Below, piece by piece: positions 17,527 through 25,503 of a DNA stretch of 64,000 bases. Each line of letters starts with the position of its first letter. Position 1 is the stretch's first letter. Below the pieces are notes generated by a model. That model was not told the DNA's origin, ran no database searches, and saw only the letters and a program-made list of their open reading frames with translations. The position numbers were made by a program, and so were the translations under genes. The DNA is taken from NCBI RefSeq assembly GCF_030733845.1, contig NZ_CP132312.1, forward strand, positions 1 to 64,000, given 5' to 3'. The DNA is from Shinella zoogloeoides (lineage in GTDB: Bacteria; Pseudomonadota; Alphaproteobacteria; Rhizobiales; Rhizobiaceae).

Positions 17527-17681
17527 ACCCCCCTCTGCCCTGCCGGGCATCTCCCCCTCAAGGGGGGAGAATGGGTGGAATACCGTTTCGTCCATCATTA
17601 ACGCTGCAGAACGAGCACGCTTCGTACTTCTTGCCGCTCTCCCCACTTGAGGGGGAGATGCCCGGTAGGGCAGAGGGGGGT
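17527..17681. repeat. Rhizobial-type intergenic palindromic/MITE-like repeat
   Basis: Two 44-nt arms (17527-17570 and 17638-17681) are inverted copies with two mismatches, separated by a 67-nt spacer. Each arm carries the core TGCCGGGCATCTCCCCCTC, and part of each arm can also fold on itself (TCTCCCC with GGGGAGA). Repeats with this sequence are, to my knowledge, common between genes in rhizobia and relatives. It lies inside an otherwise compact operon, between the mutarotase and oxidoreductase genes, and could form a large hairpin in the mRNA. Confidence 0.85.
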
Positions 17682-17712
17682 ATGGCCGCCCCCCATCCGC
17701 ATGGGGTGCTCC

Positions 17713-18780
17713 ATGAGCTTTGATCCCACATCCCTCGCTCAATCCTGGCCGCTGCCGGCCAGGCCGCGCCCGATCGTCATCTTCGGGGCCGGGTCGATTG
17801 TCGGCGATGCGCATTATCCCGCCTATCGCAAGGGCGGTTTTCCGATTGCCGGCCTGTACGACCCCGATCACGACAAGGCGAAGGCGCTTGCCGACAAATG
17901 GGGCGTCGCCGCCTATCGAACGGTCGAGGAGGCGATCTCGGTGGAAAACGCCATCTTCGATCTTGCAACACCGCCGGCAGCCCATGCCGGGGTGCTTTCA
18001 GCCTTGCCGGATGGCGCGGCGACGCTGATCCAGAAGCCGATGGGGGCGGATCTTGCCGGCGCCACCGAGATCCTGCACATCTGCCGGAAGAAGAAACTCA
18101 AGGCCGCGGTCAACTTCCAGCTCCGCTTCGCGCCGATGATGCTGGCGCTGAAGGATGCCATCGCCAAGGGGCTGCTCGGCGAGGTCGTCGATTTCGACGT
18201 CCATCTGGCGCTCGACACGCCCTGGCAGCTCTGGTCCTTCCTCGAAGGCCTGCCGCGCATCGAGATCGCCATGCACTCGATCCACTATCTCGACGTGATC
18301 CGCCAGGTGCTGGGCGACCCAGATGGCGTGCATGCCAGGTCGATCGGCCATCCGAACCACCACATGGCGCAGACCCGCACCACGGCGATCCTCGACTATG
18401 GCGAGCGCGCCCGCTGCGCGCTGTCGATCAACCACGATCACAAGTTCGGCCGCAGGCATCAGGCCTGCGAGTTCCGCGTCTCGGGCACCGAAGGCGCGGC
18501 CTATCTCCAGCTCGGCGTCAATCTCGACTATCCGCGCGGCGAGCCGGACATTCTGGAAATTCACCCGAAGGGCGGCGAGGGATGGGTGCCGGTGCCGCTG
18601 GAAGGCACCTGGTTTCCGGATGCCTTCGTCGGCCGCATAGCGAACCTCCAGCGCTTCGTCTCGGGCGAGGACGATGAACTGGTCTCCTCGGTAGAGGACG
18701 CCTGGATGACGATGGCGCTTGTCGAGGCGGCCTATGCCTCCAGCGCCGCACCCGCAACGCCGCTTGCCGCGCGGCCGTAG
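17713..18780 (+). CDS. Gfo/Idh/MocA family oxidoreductase
   Basis: A 355-residue NAD(P)-dependent sugar-dehydrogenase-type protein. The Rossmann motif is [19 protein letters not shown], and the family's EKP-like motif appears as IQKPMG, followed by a C-terminal substrate domain with the catalytic-type HSIHYLDVI histidines. I chose ATG 17713, just downstream of the palindromic repeat; an upstream in-frame ATG at 17647 would be translated through the repeat and looks spurious. It may oxidise a pyranose in the L-fucose-like pathway. Despite the family name there is no contextual reason to link it to the rhizopine cluster. Confidence 0.87.
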   Translation: MSFDPTSLAQSWPLPARPRPIVIFGAGSIVGDAHYPAYRKGGFPIAGLYDPDHDKAKALADKWGVAAYRTVEEAISVENAIFDLATPPAAHAGVLSALPDGAATLIQKPMGADLAGATEILHICRKKKLKAAVNFQLRFAPMMLALKDAIAKGLLGEVVDFDVHLALDTPWQLWSFLEGLPRIEIAMHSIHYLDVIRQVLGDPDGVHARSIGHPNHHMAQTRTTAILDYGERARCALSINHDHKFGRRHQACEFRVSGTEGAAYLQLGVNLDYPRGEPDILEIHPKGGEGWVPVPLEGTWFPDAFVGRIANLQRFVSGEDDELVSSVEDAWMTMALVEAAYASSAAPATPLAARP

Positions 18781-18793
18781 ACAGGAACGGACG

Positions 18794-19243
18794 ATGGAGC
18801 AGCTCAGATATTTCGAGGACTACCAGATCGGGGACGGCCGCAAGACGACCGGCCGAACGATCACGGAGACCGATTTCGTCGTGCATGCCGGCCATACGGG
18901 CGATTTCTTCCCGCATCACATGGACGCGGAGTTCATGAAGACGCAACCCTTCGGCCAGCGCATCGCCCATGGCACCATGGTATTTTCCATCGGCGTCGGC
19001 CTGACGGCAAGCGTCATCAATCCGGTCGCCTTTTCCTATGGCTACGACCGCATGCGCTTTATCAAGCCCGTCTTCATTGGTGATACGATCCACACCCGCG
19101 TGACGATCACGGGCAAGGAGGACGATCCCAAGCGAGCGGGCTCCGGCCGCGTCATCGAGCGCACGGAAGTCGTCAACCAGAAGGGCGAGGTCGTTCTCGC
19201 CGCCGATCATATCTATGTCGTCGAGCGCCGCCCGAGCGCTTGA
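18794..19243 (+). CDS. MaoC-like (R)-specific hydratase family protein
   Basis: A 149-residue hot-dog-fold protein. The hydratase-2 signature is visible: [19 protein letters not shown] then QRIAHGTM, which includes the Asp/His catalytic pair. The substrate would be an enoyl-CoA or a similar thioester, which is unexpected in a sugar operon unless the pathway passes through a CoA intermediate; the CoA-transferase at 8467 lies in the same region. It starts 13 bp after the previous stop. Confidence 0.87.
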   Translation: MEQLRYFEDYQIGDGRKTTGRTITETDFVVHAGHTGDFFPHHMDAEFMKTQPFGQRIAHGTMVFSIGVGLTASVINPVAFSYGYDRMRFIKPVFIGDTIHTRVTITGKEDDPKRAGSGRVIERTEVVNQKGEVVLAADHIYVVERRPSA

Positions 19244-19264
19244 GCCCATTGCCAAGGAGCCATC

Positions 19265-19999
19265 ATGTCCCGTTCCCTCGAAAACAAGCGCGTCCTCCTC
19301 ACCGCCGCCGGCCAGGGCATCGGCCGGGCGAGCGCCATCGCCTTCGCCCGCGCCGGCGCGAAGGTCGTCGCGACCGACATCAACGCCGAGGCGCTGAACA
19401 GCCTTACCGGCGAAGGGAATATCGAGACCTGCGTCCTCGACGTCTTGAGCGACGAAGCGGTCACCCGCGTGGTTTCGGCGACCGGCCCGTTCGACGTGCT
19501 CTTCAACTGCGCCGGCTTCGTGCATGCCGGCTCGATCCTCGACATGGCGGACAAGGATCTCGACTTCGCCTTCGATCTCAACGTGCGCGCCATGGTGCGC
19601 ACCATCCGGGCCGTCCTGCCCGCGATGCTGGAGAGGAAGGACGGCACGATCATCAACATGGCCTCGGTTGCCTCCAGCGTGAAGGGCGTGCCGAACCGCG
19701 CCGCCTACACTATCACCAAGGCAGCCGTCGTCGGCCTCACCAAGTCGGTCGCGGCCGACTATGTCGCGCAGGGCATCCGTTGCAACTGCATCTGCCCCGG
19801 CACGGTCGAAAGCCCCTCGCTGCAGGATCGCCTGCGCGCGCAGGGCGACTATGAGGCCGCGCGCGCCGCCTTCATCGCCCGCCAGCCTATCGGCCGCATC
19901 GGTACGCCCGAGGAGATCGCCGACCTCGCGGTCTACCTCGCGGGCGCCAACTACACGACGGGCCAGGCCTACGCCATCGATGGCGGCTGGACCATCTGA
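19265..19999 (+). CDS. SDR family oxidoreductase, probable 2-keto-3-deoxy-L-fuconate dehydrogenase
   Basis: A 244-residue classical short-chain dehydrogenase. The NAD-binding motif is TAAGQGIGRASA, the NCAG motif is present, and the catalytic triad lies in NMASVASSVK and AAYTITKAA (Ser, Tyr, Lys). It ends in the GGWTI typical of the BDH2/keto-deoxy-fuconate dehydrogenase branch. Immediately downstream is L-fuconate dehydratase, whose product is the expected substrate of this enzyme. The functional call is therefore by context plus subfamily resemblance. A short hairpin (CCGCCGG/CCGGCGG, about 20010-20030) lies between the two genes. Confidence 0.85.
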   Translation: MSRSLENKRVLLTAAGQGIGRASAIAFARAGAKVVATDINAEALNSLTGEGNIETCVLDVLSDEAVTRVVSATGPFDVLFNCAGFVHAGSILDMADKDLDFAFDLNVRAMVRTIRAVLPAMLERKDGTIINMASVASSVKGVPNRAAYTITKAAVVGLTKSVAADYVAQGIRCNCICPGTVESPSLQDRLRAQGDYEAARAAFIARQPIGRIGTPEEIADLAVYLAGANYTTGQAYAIDGGWTI

Positions 20000-20058
20000 G
20001 CCAAACACGTCCGCCGGCCGAGCCCGGCGGTCAATTCGACCAATCCAAGGGCCGTTCC

Positions 20059-21330
20059 ATGACCAAGATCACCAGCCTCCGCTCGATCGACCTGCGCTTC
20101 CCCACTTCGCAAAGCCTCGACGGCTCGGATGCGATGAATCCCGACCCGGATTATTCGGCCGCCTATGTCGTGCTCGGCACGGACAGGGCGGGGCTGGAAG
20201 GCCATGGCCTGACCTTCACCATTGGCCGCGGCAACGAGATCTGCTGCGCGGCCATCGATGCGATGAGGCATCTGGTCGTCGGCCTCGATCTCGACTGGGT
20301 GCGCGAGAACCCCGGCCGCTTCTGGCGGCATGTGACGAGCGACAGCCAGTTGCGCTGGATCGGGCCGGACAAGGGGGCGATGCATCTTGCGACCGGCGCC
20401 GTGGTCAACGCGGTCTGGGACCTCTTGGCCAAGGAAGCGGGCAAGCCCGTCTGGCGGCTGGTCGCCGACATGACGCCGGAGGAAATCCTTTCCATCGTCG
20501 ATTTCCGCTACCTGACGGACGCGCTGACGCCCGAGGAGGCGCTGGCCATTCTGAAGAAGGCGGACGCCGGCAAGGCGGAGCGTATCGCGACCCTCGAAAA
20601 GGAAGGTTACGCCTGCTACACGACCTCGGCCGGCTGGCTCGGCTATGACGACGAAAAGCTGCGCCGCCTCTGCCAGGAGGCCGTCGATCAGGGATTCACC
20701 CACATCAAGATGAAGGTCGGCCGCGACCTTGAAGACGACAAGCGCCGCCTCCGCATCGCCCGCGAGGTGATCGGCGACCGCTACATGATGATCGATGCCA
20801 ACCAGGTCTGGGAGGTCGGGCAGGCGATCGACTGGGTGGAGGAACTGAAGCCCTACAAGCCGTTCTTCATTGAGGAGCCGACGAGCCCGGACGATATCGC
20901 CGGCCACAAGGCGATCCGCGAAGCCGTGCATCCGGTGAAGGTGGCGACCGGTGAGATGTGCCAGAACCGCATCGTCTTCAAGCAGATGATCGCCGGCGGC
21001 GCGATCGACATCGTGCAGATCGATTCATGCCGCATGGGCGGCCTCAACGAGGTGCTGGCCGTGCTGCTGATGGCGGCGAAATACGGCCTGCCCGTCTGGC
21101 CGCATGCCGGCGGCGTCGGCCTTTGCGAATATGTGCAGCACCTGTCGATGATCGACTACGTCGCCATATCGGGCACGAAGGAGGGCCGGGTGATCGAATA
21201 TGTCGATCATCTGCACGAGCACTTCATCGACCCCTGCCGGATCGAGAACGCCGCCTATATGCCGCCCTCGCTGCCGGGCTTTTCCATCGAGATGAAGCCG
21301 GAATCAATTGCGGCCTACACTTTCGCTTAA
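20059..21330 (+). CDS. L-fuconate dehydratase
   Basis: A 423-residue enolase-superfamily dehydratase converting L-fuconate to 2-keto-3-deoxy-L-fuconate. The family fingerprint SLDGSDAMNPDPDYSAAYV is at the N-terminus. Catalytic elements are HIKMKVG (KxK), MIDANQVW, FIEEPTSPDD, ATGEMCQN and the His in WPHAGGVGLCEY. The length matches bacterial FucD and human ENOSF1. It is the last gene of the operon, followed by a terminator. This is the best-anchored enzyme in the operon and the main reason for assigning it to L-fucose or a related 6-deoxyhexonate. Confidence 0.93.
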   Translation: MTKITSLRSIDLRFPTSQSLDGSDAMNPDPDYSAAYVVLGTDRAGLEGHGLTFTIGRGNEICCAAIDAMRHLVVGLDLDWVRENPGRFWRHVTSDSQLRWIGPDKGAMHLATGAVVNAVWDLLAKEAGKPVWRLVADMTPEEILSIVDFRYLTDALTPEEALAILKKADAGKAERIATLEKEGYACYTTSAGWLGYDDEKLRRLCQEAVDQGFTHIKMKVGRDLEDDKRRLRIAREVIGDRYMMIDANQVWEVGQAIDWVEELKPYKPFFIEEPTSPDDIAGHKAIREAVHPVKVATGEMCQNRIVFKQMIAGGAIDIVQIDSCRMGGLNEVLAVLLMAAKYGLPVWPHAGGVGLCEYVQHLSMIDYVAISGTKEGRVIEYVDHLHEHFIDPCRIENAAYMPPSLPGFSIEMKPESIAAYTFA

Positions 21331-21336
21331 ACCAAA

Positions 21337-21357
21337 GGCCCGGCGATCCGCCGGGCC
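21337..21357. terminator. Terminator hairpin between the fuconate operon and the porin gene
   Basis: A 9-bp perfect stem (GGCCCGGCG with CGCCGGGCC) and a 3-nt loop follow the L-fuconate dehydratase stop by 6 bp. The gene on the other side is convergent, so it may serve both. Confidence 0.7.
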
Positions 21358-21371
21358 CTCTCGTCTCGTCC

Positions 21372-22442
21372 TCAGAAGCTTCTCTGGAAGCGGACGACGC
21401 CGCCGACAAGGTTGTCGTCGCCGCGGAAACCGCGAAAGGCGGTGTAGTTCAGCTCTGGGGTGATCTTGAAGCCGGGGACGACCTCGTAGGCGACGTTCAG
21501 GGCGGTGGCCCAGGTGCCGTCCTCCTCGTAGACGATCTGGCTGTTGACCGTCGCCTTCTCGCTCACCTTGGCGGAAAGCCCGCCCCATACGACCCAGTCG
21601 CCGTACCAGCTGCCGTAATAGTTCGGCCTGTCGGCGTCCGACTGGTAGCTGCCCATGAAGAACAGCGAAAGCGCGTCGGTCACGTCGAGATTGACGCGTG
21701 CCTTGAAGGCCCAGGCGTCGTAGCGGGAATCGTAGGCCGCCATGCCGAAGAGCATGCCCCAGTCCTGTTCGTATTTGACGCCGGCGATCAGGTGCGGCAG
21801 GCCGCTGTCCACTGTCAGGTCGTACCAGTCGCGGCGGGCGAGGCCGCTCGCGTCGACCGTCTCCATCTCCCAGGAGCCGGTGCCTTCCTCGGCCCCGATC
21901 ATGGCGGAGAAGCCGTTGCCGAAATCGTAGGTGTAGCTTACCTGCGCGGTGCGGTCGCCGGAATAGTAGATCACGTCGTCATAGACGACGTTGCCGGCGG
22001 CCCAGGTCCAGTTCGCGAAGAGGGAATCGGCCAGGCCGACCGAGAAGCCGGCGATCTCGATCAGCGCTTCGGAGACGTAGCTGCGCGTGCCCGAGGCCTT
22101 GTATTCGAAGCGCGTCTCGATGTTGGAGCGCAGCGTTCCCAGTTCCGTTTCGCTGCGGGCGTCGAAGCGCAAGGTCGCCCGTGTCTTGCTGGTCAGGCCG
22201 CCAAGCGAGCCACCCCAGTAGACGTCGTCGCCGATGGCGGCCTCGTGGCGGATGTAGCCGCCGATCTTCAGGCAGGTTTCCGTGCCGGGCATGTAGAAGA
22301 AGCCCTGCCCGTAGGCGTCGCAGACGCGGACATATTCGGCCGGTTCGGCATCGGCCGCCATCGCCGGCTGCACGCCGGCCATCAGGCAGAGCGCCGCGGC
22401 GGTGCCGCCCAGGATCGTCTTCACGGTGTGTCGTTGGTTCAT
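21372..22442 (-). CDS. Porin (RopA/Omp2b-type alphaproteobacterial porin family)
   Basis: A 356-residue outer-membrane porin. The signal peptide ends at AMA (residue 29). The family hallmark follows: EYVRVCDAYGQGFFYMPGT with two Cys, then ETCLKIGGYIR. The rest alternates strand-like aromatic stretches, and the C-terminus ends in Phe (FQRSF), as needed for barrel insertion. It could provide an entry route for the sugars imported by the adjacent operon, but it is convergent with it and has its own promoter region. Housekeeping porin function is equally likely. Confidence 0.9.
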   Translation of the reverse strand: MNQRHTVKTILGGTAAALCLMAGVQPAMAADAEPAEYVRVCDAYGQGFFYMPGTETCLKIGGYIRHEAAIGDDVYWGGSLGGLTSKTRATLRFDARSETELGTLRSNIETRFEYKASGTRSYVSEALIEIAGFSVGLADSLFANWTWAAGNVVYDDVIYYSGDRTAQVSYTYDFGNGFSAMIGAEEGTGSWEMETVDASGLARRDWYDLTVDSGLPHLIAGVKYEQDWGMLFGMAAYDSRYDAWAFKARVNLDVTDALSLFFMGSYQSDADRPNYYGSWYGDWVVWGGLSAKVSEKATVNSQIVYEEDGTWATALNVAYEVVPGFKITPELNYTAFRGFRGDDNLVGGVVRFQRSF

Positions 22443-22593
22443 TTAAGTTCGGTCCCCTCAGTGATTGTCTTGAAAATCGGCAAGGCTCCGCCGGCGCCGT
22501 CCGCGGGGGCGAACGGGGTCCGTGCTTGACGGGAGGCGGAGGAAGGCCGGCATCGTCGCCGATGCCGGTTCTTAGGTCAGGCCAGTGCCGGTT

Positions 22594-24330
22594 CTATCCG
22601 CGCGGCGGCCAGACCTCGCCGGCAAGGCCGGTTTTCGGCTCGCCGAGCAGCGGCGTCTTCAGCGCGCGGATGCCGTCGATGCCGATCAGCCAGATGATGT
22701 TCCGGTCATACTCCGTGAAGACCGCGAAATTGGCGTTCTCATAGGTGTATTCCGGCATTTCCTCGGGCGTCGGGAAGCGCGGCACGTAGTAGCCGGCGAT
22801 CTTCGGCTCCTTCGGATCCTTGACGTCGAAGAGCTGCAGGCCCGCATTGTAGAAGACGTAGGGCACGATGCCCTGGCGTCCGTAGCCCGGCTGGTGGGCG
22901 GTGCCGGAACGCTTCGGGCCGAAGCTGCCGCGACGCTGGCAATAGTCGGTGAATTCGGCTTCTTCCGGCGGGGTCGGGCGCGGGAAGGTGGCGACCACCT
23001 TCGGGTCCTTCGGATCCTTGGCGTCGATGACCAGCACGTCCTTGTAGGGCTCGTAGCAGTTGGCGTTCATCGGATAGCCGTTGGCGAAGACATAGCCGGT
23101 GCGCTCGTACTGGCTGGTATCGGCATTGTCGAACTCCGTGCCGGCAAAGCTCGGCGGTATGTTGACGTGGCCGAGCATTTCAGGCGTGCCGGGGTTCGTC
23201 AGGTCGAAGGTGTAGAAGCCGAGGCCGCCCATGGCGCCGAAGCCGATCTTGCCGCCCTTTTCCACGGGCTTCGGCAGGAACAGCGGCATGCGCGAACCCA
23301 TCCAGGAGGTGCGGTTGCCGGCGCGCGGGTTCATCAGGTAGGCGTCCTCGCTCGCCTTGTCGCCGACGACCTGGCCGGGAACCGTGACCTGGCTGACGAA
23401 AACCGGATTGGCCGGGTCCGACATGTCCCAGGCCTGGTAGCCGGGGGAATGAAGATAGTCCGGATATTCGGTCAGCGCGTAGCTGTCGTCGGGCGCGGCG
23501 GAGAGATACATGTACTTGCCGCCGAACCAGGCGGGGGCGTCGAGCGAGCCCGAACCCTGCTGCTCGCCGATCGGCGCGTCGGGGTTCTTGATGTCGGTGG
23601 TGCGGGTCGCGATCAGCTTCCAGTCGCTCGGCAGCGGCCCGTTCATCTCGTAGACCTTGAAGCCCTTGAGCGAATTGTACTTGCGCAGCGTCTCGACGAG
23701 ATCAGGCTGGGTGCGCTTGTTGTCAAGGATGCCGAAGCGGCCGATCTCGTAGGAGGCGACGACGACGTTCTTCTGCAGCTTTTCGCTCCAGGCGATGGTT
23801 ATGCCGCCGAAATAGTCCTTGACCGTCTTGGCGTCCCAGTCCTCGCTGGAGCCTTCCGGACCCCAGACGCCGCCATGGGAATAGACGACCTCGGCCTTGG
23901 CCGGATCAGTGATGTCGAGAACGCGCATATAGTCACGGTCATGCAGGTACATGTAGCGCTTGCCATCGAAATCCGCGACGTCGGGCCAGGCGTGCCACGG
24001 CGAGGTGATGTGCGGGTAGAAGGCGATTTCCTCGACATTCTTCTTGTACGTCTTGTCGTCCCAATGGGTGAGTTGGCCGGGGAAGGCTTGCGAGCCGCCG
24101 AGCGACGTGGCGCGCGGCGCCTTGAACTTGCCCGTCGCGGGGTCCATGCCGTAATCCTTGCCGGGGGTCAGGACCGGCGGCAGCTTGTCGTAGGTCAGCT
24201 CCGACCAGCGCTTGAGGTGTGGATCCTGGATGTTGATCTCCGTCGGCACCTCTTTTTCCCAGCCCGCGGCAAGGGCGGTTCCGGCCGCCAGACACAAGAT
24301 TGAGCATGCGATGATAAGCCGTTTCGACAT
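22594..24330 (-). CDS. Secreted LVIVD-repeat beta-propeller-like protein
   Basis: A 578-residue protein with a signal peptide (MSKRLIIACSILCLAAGTALA). The body holds repeats of the LVIVD type: YMYLHDRDYMRVLDITDPAK, YQAWDMSDPANPVFVSQ, FYTFDLTNPGTPEMLG, DVLVIDAKDPKDPKVVA and LQLFDVKDPKEPKIAGYY. These suggest a periplasmic beta-propeller. ATG 24330 has AGGAGGAGAC in front of it. No catalytic motif is evident. It is transcribed in the same direction as the GntR gene upstream, and a GntR-type operator candidate lies between them. Function unknown; a periplasmic binding or oxidoreductase scaffold is possible. Confidence 0.8.
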   Translation of the reverse strand: MSKRLIIACSILCLAAGTALAAGWEKEVPTEINIQDPHLKRWSELTYDKLPPVLTPGKDYGMDPATGKFKAPRATSLGGSQAFPGQLTHWDDKTYKKNVEEIAFYPHITSPWHAWPDVADFDGKRYMYLHDRDYMRVLDITDPAKAEVVYSHGGVWGPEGSSEDWDAKTVKDYFGGITIAWSEKLQKNVVVASYEIGRFGILDNKRTQPDLVETLRKYNSLKGFKVYEMNGPLPSDWKLIATRTTDIKNPDAPIGEQQGSGSLDAPAWFGGKYMYLSAAPDDSYALTEYPDYLHSPGYQAWDMSDPANPVFVSQVTVPGQVVGDKASEDAYLMNPRAGNRTSWMGSRMPLFLPKPVEKGGKIGFGAMGGLGFYTFDLTNPGTPEMLGHVNIPPSFAGTEFDNADTSQYERTGYVFANGYPMNANCYEPYKDVLVIDAKDPKDPKVVATFPRPTPPEEAEFTDYCQRRGSFGPKRSGTAHQPGYGRQGIVPYVFYNAGLQLFDVKDPKEPKIAGYYVPRFPTPEEMPEYTYENANFAVFTEYDRNIIWLIGIDGIRALKTPLLGEPKTGLAGEVWPPRG

Positions 24331-24540
24331 GGCTTTGTCTCCTCCTGAAATATCGTTGAATGTCGCGCTTCCAGGCATGGCAGCGGGACAAGGCAAACGA
24401 AACGGCGGCTTCGCGGTCCATGGCGGATTCGGTCGTTGAGAATGAGGATCGTGCGGGCCCCCTCACGCCCGCAGCAATCGCGCCGCTCCTGTTTGCTGAC
24501 GGGTATGAAACAGGCTCGCTTTCCCCATAGCAATCGCCTC

Positions 24541-24564
24541 AATCCGCATTAATTCATGCGGATT
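24541..24564. promoter_or_regulatory. Palindromic operator candidate (AATCCGCAT / ATGCGGATT)
   Basis: Perfect 9-bp inverted arms AATCCGCAT (24541-24549) and ATGCGGATT (24556-24564) are separated by 6 bp. They lie directly downstream of the GntR gene and about 210 bp upstream of the LVIVD gene start. The same half-site recurs in the gntR/ABC divergent promoter (25402-25410), so this is a plausible binding site for that regulator. It could instead act as a weak terminator for gntR. Confidence 0.55.
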
Positions 24565-24566
24565 TC

Positions 24567-25379
24567 CTATGAGTGCGCGCGCGCCACCGCTTTTTTACGG
24601 GTTGTGGGAGAGGCATCCTCGCCCTCGCCGATGGCGTAGACTTCCAGCGGATAGCCGAAATGTTCGTCCATCAACAGGCGGGCGCGGTCGGCGTTGCGGT
24701 CGAGCACCGCATCCATGAGGTCGGTATGAGGACCGATCGACTGCGCCTTGTGCAACGCGGCCATCGCCTCCTCGTAGCCGGCGGTTTCACCGGCCGCCGC
24801 GCGCAGGGCCGGCGCGAAGGCGAGGAAGCGGTAGTGGCGCTGCATCTGATCGGAGATCGTCGCGCGGAAACGCTTCAGCCAGCGCGATTGCGCGGCGCTA
24901 AGAAGCGCGGCGTGGAAGGCCTCGTGCTTTTCCATCCAGGTATCCACGGCAAGGTCCGAGGAATCCTCGAGGATCGTCTTGCAGCGCGAAAGGCGGTAGT
25001 GCGCCGTCACGATTTCCGATTCCCAATCGGCGCCGCCGTGCGCGATCGCCTCCAGCAACAGGGGAATCTCGACCACCGCGCGGGCTCTCGTCAAATCCTC
25101 GAGCTCGTCGCGGGAAACGGGCGCGACCGTGAAGCCGCGATTGGAGATCGCCACCACCAGCCGCTCCGCCTCGAGCCGCGAGAGCGCCTCGCGCAACGGC
25201 GTCCAGCCGACATCGTAGGCCTGGCTCAAAAGGCCGAGTTTCAGCGGCGCGCCCGGTTGCAGCCGGGTCTTGAGGATATCGGTCCGCAACATCTGATAGG
25301 CGGCTTCGGTTTTCGTGCTGGTCTCGTGCTTGTCGGTCAAGTCCACCTCCGGAATGCCGCCACCATACGAAGCGGGCAT
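24567..25379 (-). CDS. GntR family (FadR/FCD-type) transcriptional regulator
   Basis: A regulator of about 270 residues. The winged helix is at roughly residues 25-90 (AAYQMLRTDILKTRLQPG, then TPLREALSRLEAERLVV and NRGFTVAPVS), followed by a helical FCD ligand domain (DELEDLTRARAVVEIPLL, then WMEKHEAFHAALLSAA). I chose ATG 25379; the longer frame extends through the AT-rich promoter and into the neighbour's leader, so it is unlikely. The ribosome binding site here is weak, so the exact start is uncertain. It is divergent from the importer-kynureninase operon, which it probably controls. Confidence 0.85.
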   Translation of the reverse strand: MPASYGGGIPEVDLTDKHETSTKTEAAYQMLRTDILKTRLQPGAPLKLGLLSQAYDVGWTPLREALSRLEAERLVVAISNRGFTVAPVSRDELEDLTRARAVVEIPLLLEAIAHGGADWESEIVTAHYRLSRCKTILEDSSDLAVDTWMEKHEAFHAALLSAAQSRWLKRFRATISDQMQRHYRFLAFAPALRAAAGETAGYEEAMAALHKAQSIGPHTDLMDAVLDRNADRARLLMDEHFGYPLEVYAIGEGEDASPTTRKKAVARAHS

Positions 25380-25390
25380 ATATTCGACAA

Positions 25391-25420
25391 ATATATATAA
25401 TAATCCGCATGTGCTATAAT
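25391..25420. promoter_or_regulatory. Divergent promoter/operator for gntR and the kynurenine importer operon
   Basis: Read on the minus strand, 25410-25392 is ATGCGGATTATTATATATA, containing the half-site found in the palindrome at 24556. It overlaps the -35 area of a TATAAT box (25415-25420) that points toward the importer, and lies 12-31 bp upstream of the GntR start. This arrangement suits repression of both directions by GntR. Confidence 0.5.
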
Positions 25421-25503
25421 TATATATATTATGATTGACATTACCGCTGCAACTGCGTTTCTTCCCCCCGCGCTGCCATGTGGGCAGCTGGGAGGAGGAA
25501 CAT

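Noticed and set aside
17527..17681. CRISPR-like or insertion-sequence remnant
   Set aside because: Only one inverted pair, no direct repeat array with spacers, no transposase; better explained as a palindromic intergenic repeat.
17647..17712. Upstream start for the Gfo/Idh/MocA oxidoreductase
   Set aside because: It would translate the palindromic repeat and adds residues unlike the family; ATG 17713 gives a normal N-terminus.
17713..18780. Reading the Gfo/Idh/MocA protein as rhizopine MocA
   Set aside because: It lies in the sugar/fuconate operon, about 19 kb from the moc-like cluster; family membership alone is not enough.
22585..24303. Long plus-strand frame opposite the LVIVD-repeat gene
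   Set aside because: Low-complexity composition and no ribosome binding site; the minus-strand gene has a signal peptide and repeats.
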